From positions 1-6,087 of the forward strand of contig JAPKMV010000231.1 of NCBI GenBank assembly GCA_026645635.1: DNA of 6,087 bases, written 5' to 3'. Positions within the stretch are counted from its first letter, which is position 1. Each line of letters starts with the position of its first letter. A program made the translations under genes and the position numbers. The notes beneath the pieces are model-generated. The model searched no databases. It had not been told where the DNA came from and saw only the letters and a program-made list of their open reading frames with translations. Origin of the DNA: Caldilineaceae bacterium (GTDB taxonomy: Bacteria > Chloroflexota > Anaerolineae > Caldilineales > Caldilineaceae). This document shows positions 1 to 6,052 of this stretch, one piece after another.

Positions 1-1
1 G

Positions 2-859
2 CCGGTGCAACCGGCAGCGCCAGCGGACGCTGTGCTTGCGCCGCAGCCCGGCGTCGCGCCGGCCGGCAAGAGCCAGAGTCTGGTGATCGACCTGCCCGAC
101 CCGACCGAGCCGGCGCGACGCTATGCACCAGGCGTGCGTGCGCCGCAGGACGCTGCGGGTTTGCAGGCGTTGGTCGCGTCCACCACGGCGCGTATCGGCG
201 TGGGGCGCGCCGGCCCCCGCTACACCACGGCGTCGCTCCTGCTCTTCCAGGCCGACCACGCCGTCACCCAGGACGCGCTCTACCGCGACGTGGATCAGCG
301 CCTGCTCGACGAACTGGGGCTGTTCAGCGTGCAGACGAAGATCACCGGCGGCAAGCAGGAATATCTGCTGCGCCCGGACTTGGGACGCCAGTTGTCTGAC
401 GATGCGAAGCGCACCATCGCTGAGCGCGGCGTCAAAGGCGCCAACGTGCAGGTGGTCGTGGGCGACGGGCTGAGCGCGGCGGCCATCGAAGCCAACCTGC
501 ACCAGATGCTGCCGATCCTCAAGCAGGGGGTGCAGGCGGCCGGGCTGAGCTTCGGCGCGCCCTTCTTCGTCAAGTACTGCCGCGTCGGCGTCATGAACGA
601 CATCGGCGACTTGCTGCAGCCGGAAGTGCTGATCCTACTCATCGGCGAGCGGCCAGGGCTGGGCCGCGCCGACAGCATGAGCGCGTACATGGCCTATCGC
701 CCCAAGCGCGGGGACACCGACGCCGACCGCGACGTGATCTGCAACATCTTCGAGCACGGCGGCACGAATCCGTTGGAAGCCGGCGCCTTTGTCGTGCAAC
801 TGGCGCAGAAGATGCGCAGCCGCCAGGCGTCAGGGGTAAAGTTGAAGCTGGCGACGTGA
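2..859 (+). CDS. eutC: Ethanolamine ammonia-lyase small subunit EutC (5'-partial)
   Basis: EutC is the light chain of the adenosylcobalamin-dependent ethanolamine ammonia-lyase (EutBC), which converts ethanolamine to acetaldehyde and ammonia, usually inside the eut microcompartment. Counting from the GTG at base 5, family signatures are TARIGVGRAGPR (61-72), LLRPDLGR (121-128), VVVGDGLSA (150-158), FFVKYCRVGV (188-197), GERPGLGRADSMSAYMAY (214-231) and HGGTNPLEA (251-259). They appear in the order and spacing I remember for Escherichia coli EutC (about 295 aa). The frame is open to the left edge, and 283-285 visible residues suggest only the extreme N-terminus is missing. I therefore treat GTG 5 as internal and the gene as cut by the window. 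The missing part is where enteric EutC carries its compartment-targeting peptide, so encapsulation cannot be judged. The visible N-terminus is Ala/Pro-rich, as in linkers. eutB is expected just upstream. Confidence 0.96.
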   Translation, partial: PVQPAAPADAVLAPQPGVAPAGKSQSLVIDLPDPTEPARRYAPGVRAPQDAAGLQALVASTTARIGVGRAGPRYTTASLLLFQADHAVTQDALYRDVDQRLLDELGLFSVQTKITGGKQEYLLRPDLGRQLSDDAKRTIAERGVKGANVQVVVGDGLSAAAIEANLHQMLPILKQGVQAAGLSFGAPFFVKYCRVGVMNDIGDLLQPEVLILLIGERPGLGRADSMSAYMAYRPKRGDTDADRDVICNIFEHGGTNPLEAGAFVVQLAQKMRSRQASGVKLKLAT

Positions 860-865
860 ATTTCC

Positions 866-872
866 AGGGGAG
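866..872 (+). promoter_or_regulatory. Ribosome binding site of the PepSY-like gene
   Basis: AGGGGAG lies seven bases after the eutC stop codon, with three bases between it and the ATG at 876. It supports 876 over the TTG at 873, which would touch the Shine-Dalgarno sequence. The short distance to eutC suggests read-through transcription from eutC. Confidence 0.6.
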
Positions 873-875
873 TTG

Positions 876-1241
876 ATGAACACAATTCTAGTGAATGCCA
901 TACCACAGAGGGACAAACAGGGCCTCTCCATCGACGTGCATGTTACAACCACTGTTGCTCTGGAGGCTGACGATGCGCGGCGAGTCGTGAATCGAGAACT
1001 CGTGCCGGATTTGGGGACGGGGCTTGGCGCCGGGCAACCAGAACTGCAAGTGGTGGGCGAGAGGATTTATTGGAAAGTCCCGGTCGTCCTGTCATTGCCG
1101 AAGCTTGGCACGTTGGGCATCGTGGGCGCAGTTCTGGTGGATGCGCGCACCGGTGAGATCCTATTGACCAATGACGATCAAGAGAGAATAGTCAACCATG
1201 CGCGCTGGCTATACACGGGCGCCTTACTATCAGCAAACTAG
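876..1241 (+). CDS. Small PepSY-like protein paired with a papain-like peptidase
   Basis: This 121-aa protein has no signal peptide or membrane segment. I recognise no named family with certainty. After a strand-rich start (residues 1-30) comes a helix with ADDARRVVNREL (31-42), then a strand pattern with YWKVPVVL (65-72) and VLVDARTGEIL (86-96). A helix, a 'W.VPVV' strand and a 'V.VDA.TGE' strand are the pattern of PepSY-type domains, some of which act as peptidase propeptides or inhibitors. The gene starts 16 bases after eutC and its last 44 bases overlap the next gene, a papain-like peptidase, in another frame. This tight coupling suggests a partner, inhibitor or immunity role, which is inference. 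Sampled rows are 48-63% G+C, below the flanking eut genes, and ATA and AGG codons occur near the start, so the gene looks foreign to the operon. Confidence 0.7.
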   Translation: MNTILVNAIPQRDKQGLSIDVHVTTTVALEADDARRVVNRELVPDLGTGLGAGQPELQVVGERIYWKVPVVLSLPKLGTLGIVGAVLVDARTGEILLTNDDQERIVNHARWLYTGALLSAN

Positions 1242-1656
1242 GCCGGGCGCGTGCCTGCCCGCCTGTGCGCGGATGGTGTTGGCGCATCTCGGCGATGTTC
1301 GAGCCGAGGAATCGCTTGCCAAGACTCTGGCCAGCTATGAGTTTGGAACACCGGCGTCGAATATACGCAAACTCACCCAACTCGGCTATCGTGTTGTCTA
1401 TGGGTCTATGCAGTGGGAAGATTTGGCGGCGGCGATTCAAGCCAATTTGCACCCGATAGTTTTCGTCGACGCACAGTTCCTGCCGTGGGCTGATTTCATG
1501 GGCTTTCATGCCGTGGTTGTAGATATGATCGAGGCAACGCAGATCGAGGTGCTGGATCCAGCCGACGCATCTGGGCCGCATCAACTGTCCAAAGATGGGT
1601 TCTTGCTGGCCTGGGCAGAGTTCGATCAACGTGCAGCAATTGTCAGCAGATCGTGA
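1198..1656 (+). CDS. Stand-alone papain-like (C39-type) cysteine peptidase
   Basis: This 152-aa cytoplasmic-looking protein consists of one papain-fold C39-like domain. The catalytic set is visible: Gln13 (oxyanion hole) six residues before Cys19 in QTRPGACLPACARMVL, His104 in GFHAVVVDM, and Asp120 in VLDPAD. The helix after Cys19 and the segment GTPASNIRKLTQLGY (50-64) match C39-type N-domains. C39 peptidases of bacteriocin exporters cleave double-glycine leaders, but here there is no ABC transporter or membrane domain, so the substrate is unknown. Leu20 stands where the family usually has Gly (CGPA type). The ATG at 1198 has GAGAG at 1182-1186 upstream, and a later start would come close to or lose Gln13. 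The gene overlaps the PepSY-like gene by 44 bases and ends 16 bases before eutL. Its G+C (about 50-53% in two rows) is lower than that of eutC and eutL. It may also be a non-proteolytic transferase of the same fold. Confidence 0.8.
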   Translation: MRAGYTRAPYYQQTRPGACLPACARMVLAHLGDVRAEESLAKTLASYEFGTPASNIRKLTQLGYRVVYGSMQWEDLAAAIQANLHPIVFVDAQFLPWADFMGFHAVVVDMIEATQIEVLDPADASGPHQLSKDGFLLAWAEFDQRAAIVSRS

Positions 1657-1660
1657 GAAT

Positions 1661-1669
1661 AGAGAGAAG
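1661..1669 (+). promoter_or_regulatory. Ribosome binding site of eutL
   Basis: The purine run AGAGAGAAG lies just before the ATG at 1673 and after the peptidase stop codon (1654-1656). It supports the 218-aa EutL start over an in-frame ATG at 1595 inside the peptidase gene, which would add 26 residues of no EutL character. Confidence 0.6.
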
Positions 1670-1672
1670 CAT

Positions 1673-2329
1673 ATGGCCATCTTGGACCCAATTTACGCTA
1701 CACCCCTCGCCGTCCGGCTGATCCCCAACGTGGATCGCGACTTCGCCGAGAAACTCGGCCTGCGCCCGGAGCAGCGCTCCATCGGGCTGATCACTGCGGA
1801 CAACGACGACGCCACCTACGTCGCCATCGACGAGGCAACCAAGATGGCGGACGTGGAAGTCGCCTATGCGCGCTCCTTCTATGCCGGCGCGCGCCATGCG
1901 TCCGGCCTGCTGTCGGGCGAGATCATGGCGATCCTGGCTGGGCCGAACCCGGCGGAGGTGCGTGCGGGTTTACAGGCCGCCCTCGAGTACATGAAAAACG
2001 AGGCGATCTGGTATGCCGCCAACGAGGACGCATCCATCGCCTTCTTCCCGCACCTGATCTCGCGCACCGGCTCCTACCTGTCGAAAGTGTGCGACATCCC
2101 GCTCGGTTCGCCCATCGCCTACCTGGTGGCGCCGCCCATGGAGGGGCTGGTGGCGCTGGACGCTGCGCTCAAGGCGGCGGCGGTGCGCATCGTCGCGCTG
2201 ACCATGCCGCCGTCGGAGACCAACTACATGGGCGCCATGCTCACCGGTGACCAGCCCGCGTGCAAGGCGGCAGTGATGGCGTTTCAAGACGCGGTGCTGG
2301 AAGTGGCGCGAGAGCCGATAAAGTTTTAG
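1673..2329 (+). CDS. eutL: Ethanolamine microcompartment shell protein EutL
   Basis: EutL is a trimeric shell protein made of two fused BMC domains (BMC-T). It forms pseudohexameric tiles with a central pore that opens and closes in the eut microcompartment, and crystal work on a clostridial homologue showed ethanolamine bound near the pore. At 218 aa it matches enteric EutL (219 aa). Landmarks are LGLRPEQRSIGLITADNDD (28-46), IDEATK (52-57), YARSFYAGA (65-73), LAGPNPAEVRAGL (88-100), ISRTGSYLS (129-137), GSPIAYLVAPP (145-155), PPSETNY (179-185) and QDAVLEVAR (205-213). Each has a direct counterpart in enteric EutL. The eutC-eutL gene order also matches enterobacteria, except for the two genes now between them. 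No eutK or other shell gene follows, and the stop codon is directly followed by a repeat array. Confidence 0.97.
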   Translation: MAILDPIYATPLAVRLIPNVDRDFAEKLGLRPEQRSIGLITADNDDATYVAIDEATKMADVEVAYARSFYAGARHASGLLSGEIMAILAGPNPAEVRAGLQAALEYMKNEAIWYAANEDASIAFFPHLISRTGSYLSKVCDIPLGSPIAYLVAPPMEGLVALDAALKAAAVRIVALTMPPSETNYMGAMLTGDQPACKAAVMAFQDAVLEVAREPIKF

Positions 2330-2489
2330 TCTCACGCAAAGACGCAAGGGCGCAAAGACAGACAGAGAGTTTCACGCAAAGACGTAAGGGCGGAAAGACG
2401 GACAGAGAGTCTCACGCAAAGACGCAAGGGCGCAAAGGCAGACACAGAGTTTCACGGAAAGACGCAAGGGCGCAAAGACGACCAGAGAG
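2330..2489 (+). repeat. Four tandem copies of a 40-bp unit
   Basis: Copies lie at 2330-2369, 2370-2409, 2410-2449 and 2450-2489, with no spacers and no length variation. The shared core is CACGCAAAGACGCAAGG followed by GCGCAAAG and a CAGAGAG-type end. The first 27 bases after the leading T are identical in copies 1 and 3, while copies 2 and 4 carry a few substitutions. The array begins at the base after the eutL stop codon. Forty is not a multiple of three, so the unit is not kept for coding. The motif resembles dispersed intergenic repeats that I remember from many environmental genomes, including Chloroflexota. Confidence 0.93.
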
Positions 2490-2515
2490 ACTGGAGTCAG
2501 GGGCTGAATTTCGGA

Positions 2516-2689
2516 CAGGCAGCATGCCTTAGCGGCAACGATAACGATGAAAATCTTGTGCGACTTGGCGGCTTTGCGGCTTTGCGTGAGCCATATTCAC
2601 ATCAGGCAGCATGCCATAGCTGCACCGACAACAATGAAAATCTCGTGCGACTTGGCGTCTTTGCGCCTTTGCGTGAGCCATTTTCAGAA
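2516..2689 (+). repeat. Tandem 87-bp duplication carrying inverted copies of the core
   Basis: The two copies, 2516-2602 and 2603-2689, differ at 11 of 87 aligned positions by my count. Each begins CAGGCAGCATGCC and contains, at 2564-2590 and 2651-2677, a 27-base element ending TTTGCGTGAG. The reverse complement of this element matches the core of the upstream 40-bp repeats at 23 of 27 positions. The block therefore holds the same repeat family in the opposite orientation. In RNA, the upstream and downstream copies could pair into long hairpins with some G-U pairs. The period is exactly 29 codons and has no stop in one frame, which extends the reading frame of the following amidohydrolase upstream. 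Confidence 0.9.
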
Positions 2690-2701
2690 CAATATGAGTC
2701 A

Positions 2702-2707
2702 AGGGGG
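2702..2707 (+). promoter_or_regulatory. Ribosome binding site deciding the first amidohydrolase start
   Basis: AGGGGG ends seven bases before the ATG at 2715. The upstream in-frame ATGs at 2547, 2634 and 2694 lack a comparable purine run at this spacing, and the first two lie inside the repeat units. The start at 2715 also gives an N-terminus that aligns with the second amidohydrolase. Confidence 0.7.
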
Positions 2708-2714
2708 TGGCAGG

Positions 2715-4403
2715 ATGGACACGGCGCCTGACGGGGCGATCACCGTTTACACGGCACAGAAGTTTGTCACGATGAATCCCAGCCTGCCGACCGCCACCGC
2801 GGTGGCCGTGCGCGACGGGCGCATCCTCGAAGTGGGGACGCTGGAGACCCTCCGCCCCTGGCTGGAGATGTACCCGCACACAATCGACGACACGTTGGCC
2901 GACAAGATTGTGCTGCCGGGCTTCATCGACCCGCACATGCATCCGCTCCTGGGCGCGATGCTGCTGAACACCGTCTGGATCACGCCGGAACCGTGGGACC
3001 TGCCGTGGGGACAGGTTACGCCGACCCACGGGCGCGCCGCCTACCTGGCCCGGCTGCAAGAACTCTTTGCCGCTGACCAGAGCAACAGCCCCCTCTTTTC
3101 CACCTGGGGCTATCACGCCTTCTGGCACGGCGAGGTCACACGCCAGGACCTGGACGCGATTTCCGCGACGCGTCCCATCTACATCTCCCATCGCTCGTTC
3201 CATGAGGGCATCTTCAACACAGCCGCCCTGAATCTGTTGCAGTTGACCGCCGCGCAGTTTCAGGACAACCCGCAGGCCGACTTTGCCAAAGGTCACTTCG
3301 TCGAGGAGGCCTTCATCCGCCTGGTGCTGCCCAAGGCGTCGGCCTACATCCTGCCGCCGGCTGCCTTTGACTCTGCGATGCACAAGACGCTCCAGATGTT
3401 GCAGGCGGGCGGCATCACGACCGTGTCGGACATGTCCACCGGCTCGACCGACTGGAAGTTGGAGACCGCCATCCTCGCCGGCGCCTTCGAGCGCGACGCG
3501 TGCCCCGTGCGGGTGCGCTGCACGCCCGATGTCTTTGCGCTGAGCGCGGCATTGGGATCGCCGGAGCAGGCCATCGCCTTCATCGCCGGGCTGCCGGCGC
3601 AGAACACGCGCCATATCAGCACCGGCCGCGCCGTCAAACTCTTCGCCGATGGCGCGTTCTTCTCGCAACGGATGCAGATGAGTTGGCCGGCCTACATGGA
3701 CGGTCACAAGGGCGAATGGCTCACGGCGCCGGAGCAGTTTGCGGCGCTGGCCAGGCTCTGCTGGAATGCCGGCCATGAGATTCACGTGCACACCAACGGC
3801 GACCTCGGTCTCGACCTGGTGCTGGACACGCTGGAGCAGCTCTGGAACGAAAAGCCGCGCATCAACCACCGTTTCACCATCGAGCACTTCGGCTGCTCGA
3901 CCCCTGAACAATGCCGCCGCATCGCCGATCTGGGCGCGCTGGTCTCCGCCAACGTCTTCTATCTCTACGACATGGGCGCACAGTATGCCGCCACCGGCCT
4001 CGGCTATGAGCGGGCGTCACAGATGGCGCGCGTCGGCACACTGGCGCGTCTCGGCGTGACCACCACCTACCATTCCGACTTCCCGATGGCGCCGCAGCAA
4101 CCGCTGGTGTGGGTGTGGGGCGCCGTCAACCGCTTCAATCTCGACGGCGCCGTCATGGCGCCGGAGGAGCGCGTCACCATCGACCAGGCGCTGCGTGCGA
4201 TCACAGTCGATGCGGCCTATGTCCTCCACATGGAAGATGAGATTGGCAGCATCCGCGCGGGCAAGTGGGCGGATTTCACTGTGCTCGAACAAGACCCCTA
4301 CGCCGTGCCCGTGGCGCAGGTCAAGGATATCAAGGTGTGGGGCACCGTGTTCGAGGGTCAGATCTTTCCAGTCGTCAGGCAAAACCAGGAGAAACCGTCA
4401 TGA
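2715..4403 (+). CDS. YtcJ-type amidohydrolase (Amidohydro_3), first of a pair
   Basis: This 562-aa metal-dependent hydrolase belongs to the amidohydrolase superfamily, YtcJ/N-substituted formamide deformylase type, which usually hydrolyses amide or formamide C-N bonds. The composite beta domain opens with ITVYTAQKFVTMNP (9-22) and closes with IGSIRAGKWADFTVL (510-524). Barrel residues are His74 and His76 in GFIDPHMH, Lys308 in AVKLFADGA, His359 in HVHTNGD, His391 in TIEHFG and Asp455 in YHSDFP, so the active site is complete. No signal peptide is seen. The ATG at 2715 follows a good ribosome binding site and matches the start of the downstream paralogue. An open frame back to 2547 is repeat sequence. 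The gene overlaps the next by ATGA, pointing to co-translation. The substrate is unknown. Next to eut genes, an N-acyl or N-formyl ethanolamine is a conceivable substrate, but that is inference. Confidence 0.92.
   Translation: MDTAPDGAITVYTAQKFVTMNPSLPTATAVAVRDGRILEVGTLETLRPWLEMYPHTIDDTLADKIVLPGFIDPHMHPLLGAMLLNTVWITPEPWDLPWGQVTPTHGRAAYLARLQELFAADQSNSPLFSTWGYHAFWHGEVTRQDLDAISATRPIYISHRSFHEGIFNTAALNLLQLTAAQFQDNPQADFAKGHFVEEAFIRLVLPKASAYILPPAAFDSAMHKTLQMLQAGGITTVSDMSTGSTDWKLETAILAGAFERDACPVRVRCTPDVFALSAALGSPEQAIAFIAGLPAQNTRHISTGRAVKLFADGAFFSQRMQMSWPAYMDGHKGEWLTAPEQFAALARLCWNAGHEIHVHTNGDLGLDLVLDTLEQLWNEKPRINHRFTIEHFGCSTPEQCRRIADLGALVSANVFYLYDMGAQYAATGLGYERASQMARVGTLARLGVTTTYHSDFPMAPQQPLVWVWGAVNRFNLDGAVMAPEERVTIDQALRAITVDAAYVLHMEDEIGSIRAGKWADFTVLEQDPYAVPVAQVKDIKVWGTVFEGQIFPVVRQNQEKPS
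4387..4391 (+). promoter_or_regulatory. Ribosome binding site of the second amidohydrolase
   Basis: AGGAG lies in the last codons of the first amidohydrolase, eight bases before the ATG at 4400. With the ATGA overlap at 4400-4403 it indicates translational coupling and rejects the longer reading frame from 4265, which would begin inside the upstream gene. Confidence 0.75.
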
Positions 4404-6043
4404 CTGGCAACATTACCATTTTCGCCGCCAAGAAGATCATCACCATGAATCCGGCGCAGCCGGAAGTCACCCATGTGGCCGTGCGCGATGGCTACATTCT
4501 GGAGGCCGGCGACCTGGACGAGTGCGCATCCTGGGGCGCCTACACGCTGGACGATCGCTACGCGGACGCAGTGCTGCTGCCCGGCCTGGTCGAGAGCCAT
4601 GCCCACCAGTCGGAGGGCGCCATGTGGACCTACCATTATGTCGGCGCCATCGCGCGCTATGGCCCCGATGGCAAGCTCAGGCCGGCGCTGCGCAGCGTTG
4701 CCGCGGTGGTCGAGGATCTGAAGGCGTTCGAACCCACCATGAGCGACCCGCAGGAGCCGCTCTTTGCCTGGAATGCCGATCCGTCGTTCTATGCAACCCC
4801 GGCGCCAATCACCCGCCAGGATCTGGACCAGGTTTCGACGACGCGGCCGATTTTGGTGACGAACGCCAGCGGTCACATCGCCTACGCCAATACCAAACTG
4901 CTCGCTCTGGCCGGTTACGCCGACAATCACGCCGCCGGCGTCATGCGCGACGCCAACGGCGAACTGACCGGCGAGCTGCAGGAACTGGCGGCGATGGCGC
5001 CGGCAATGGCTGTGGCAGGCGGCGCCATGCTGGGCGGCCATCCTCTGCCCATCTACTTCGCCAACTTCGGTCGTGTGGCCGCGCTGCGCGGGGTCACAAC
5101 GGTCAACGACGGCGGCCTCGGCGCTTATTATGACCCTGCATTCTATGCGGTTGCGGCGGCGGCCACCGCGGCCCCGGAATTCCCCGTGCGGATCGTTGCG
5201 CACCACAACGGCATTACGGTGACGAAAGCTGAGGACATCCTCGCTCATGTGGCCGGCCTGGCTGACAAAGGCAACGATAAACTGCGCTTCCAGGGCGTCA
5301 AGTTTGTGCTCGACGGCTCGATCCAGGGCTTCACGGCGCGGCTGCGGGCGCCCTACTATTACAAAACGGGCGACAATGGCCTCTGGAACCGCGCACCGGA
5401 GGAGATCGCCGGGCTGATCGGCGCGATTCACGCCGCCGGCCTGCAGATCGCCTGTCACTGTAACGGCGACCAGGCTGCCGAGGCGTTCGTGGATGCCGTT
5501 GCCGCGGCACAGGCGGCCAGGCCACGCTTCGACCATCGTCACTTCATCGTCCACGGCCAGATGCTCGACGAGGCGCTGCTGCGGCGCATGGCTGCGCTGG
5601 GCATCTGCACCACGCTCTTTCCGAACCATCTCTACTACTGGGGCGACTTCCACTACAGCCAGACGGTAGGCCCGGCGCGCAGCCAGGGACTCAGCCCGCT
5701 GGCGACGGCACTGCGCCTCGGCGTGCCGGTCGGCGTCCACAGCGACACGCCGGTCTCGCCCATCGACCCGCTCTTCTCCGCCTGGTGCGCCGTCAACCGG
5801 GTCACCAGTTCCGGGCGGGTGTTGGGCGCCAACGAACGGATCAGCGTCTCCGACGCGCTGCGGTTGGTAACGCTCGGTGCGGCCTATCTGCTGCACATGG
5901 ACAAGGAGATCGGCAGCATCGAGGTGGGCAAGCGCGCCGACTTCGCCGTACTCGGCGCGGACCCGCTAACCGTTGGGGGCGAGCACCTCAAGGACGTGCC
6001 CGTGCTCGGCACCGTGTTAGGCGGCCAACCCGTCACGTTCTGA
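4400..6043 (+). CDS. YtcJ-type amidohydrolase (Amidohydro_3), second of a pair
   Basis: This 547-aa enzyme is a paralogue of its upstream neighbour. The N-termini align (ITIFAAKKIITMNP at 5-18 against ITVYTAQKFVTMNP), and the ends share HMDKEIGSIEVGKRADFAVL (499-518). Superfamily residues are His67 and His69 in GLVESHAH, Lys301 in VKFVLDGS, His353 in ACHCNGDQA, His385 in HFIVHGQ and Asp449 in VHSDTPVSP. The first protein lacks the segment here with ASGHIAYANTKLL (156-168) and DANGELTGELQE (184-195), which is typical of standard YtcJ proteins, so this one is closer to the family norm. The Lys301 region, DGSIQGFTARLRAPYY, is also canonical. A cytoplasmic enzyme is likely, as no signal peptide is seen. 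It probably works with, or on a different substrate from, the first hydrolase. N-substituted formamides or amides are the family's best-known substrates. The actual substrate cannot be read from the sequence. Confidence 0.93.
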   Translation: MTGNITIFAAKKIITMNPAQPEVTHVAVRDGYILEAGDLDECASWGAYTLDDRYADAVLLPGLVESHAHQSEGAMWTYHYVGAIARYGPDGKLRPALRSVAAVVEDLKAFEPTMSDPQEPLFAWNADPSFYATPAPITRQDLDQVSTTRPILVTNASGHIAYANTKLLALAGYADNHAAGVMRDANGELTGELQELAAMAPAMAVAGGAMLGGHPLPIYFANFGRVAALRGVTTVNDGGLGAYYDPAFYAVAAAATAAPEFPVRIVAHHNGITVTKAEDILAHVAGLADKGNDKLRFQGVKFVLDGSIQGFTARLRAPYYYKTGDNGLWNRAPEEIAGLIGAIHAAGLQIACHCNGDQAAEAFVDAVAAAQAARPRFDHRHFIVHGQMLDEALLRRMAALGICTTLFPNHLYYWGDFHYSQTVGPARSQGLSPLATALRLGVPVGVHSDTPVSPIDPLFSAWCAVNRVTSSGRVLGANERISVSDALRLVTLGAAYLLHMDKEIGSIEVGKRADFAVLGADPLTVGGEHLKDVPVLGTVLGGQPVTF

Positions 6044-6052
6044 GGCAAGGGA

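Larger units (their letters stand above)
2330..2714. other. Gene-free repeat island between eutL and the amidohydrolases
   Basis: This stretch of 385 bases has no credible gene. It consists of the 40-bp array, 26 bases of unique sequence (2490-2515), the 87-bp duplication, and about 25 bases carrying the ribosome binding site of the next gene. I see no classic terminator (stable hairpin plus T run) and no convincing promoter. Pairing between the oppositely oriented repeat copies could still hinder transcription or RNA decay. It is the only long gap in the window, so it may divide the eut genes from the hydrolase genes. Confidence 0.7.

Noticed and set aside
1595..1672. Upstream start for eutL at ATG 1595
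   Set aside because: The 26 extra residues overlap the peptidase gene, do not resemble EutL, and the ATG at 1673 gives the family's normal length with a ribosome binding site.
1192..1680. Minus-strand frame of 162 codons opposite the peptidase gene
   Set aside because: The + strand frame has an ordered Gln-Cys-His-Asp catalytic set, while the minus product has no recognisable features.
2330..2489. Possible CRISPR array
   Set aside because: The 40-bp units are directly adjacent without unique spacers, and no cas gene is in the window.
2260..2532. Open frame of 90 codons running from eutL into the repeats
   Set aside because: Its product (SRKDARAQR type) is a translation of the 40-bp array, which passes through different frames from copy to copy. 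The start lies inside eutL and no ribosome binding site is evident.
2669..2696. Possible promoter TTGCGT, 16 bases, AATATG before the first amidohydrolase
   Set aside because: The -10 match is poor, and the -35 part belongs to the repeat core, which also occurs at 2582. It is too weak to annotate.
2529..3911. Long open frame of 460 codons on the minus strand
   Set aside because: It is antisense to the first amidohydrolase, rich in Arg, Gln and His, and shows no recognisable motif. Its end also translates the repeat units. Such shadows are common in GC-rich DNA.
4358..5896. Long open frame of 512 codons on the minus strand
   Set aside because: It is antisense to the second amidohydrolase, whose full set of active-site motifs shows the + strand is coding. 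The minus product has no family features.
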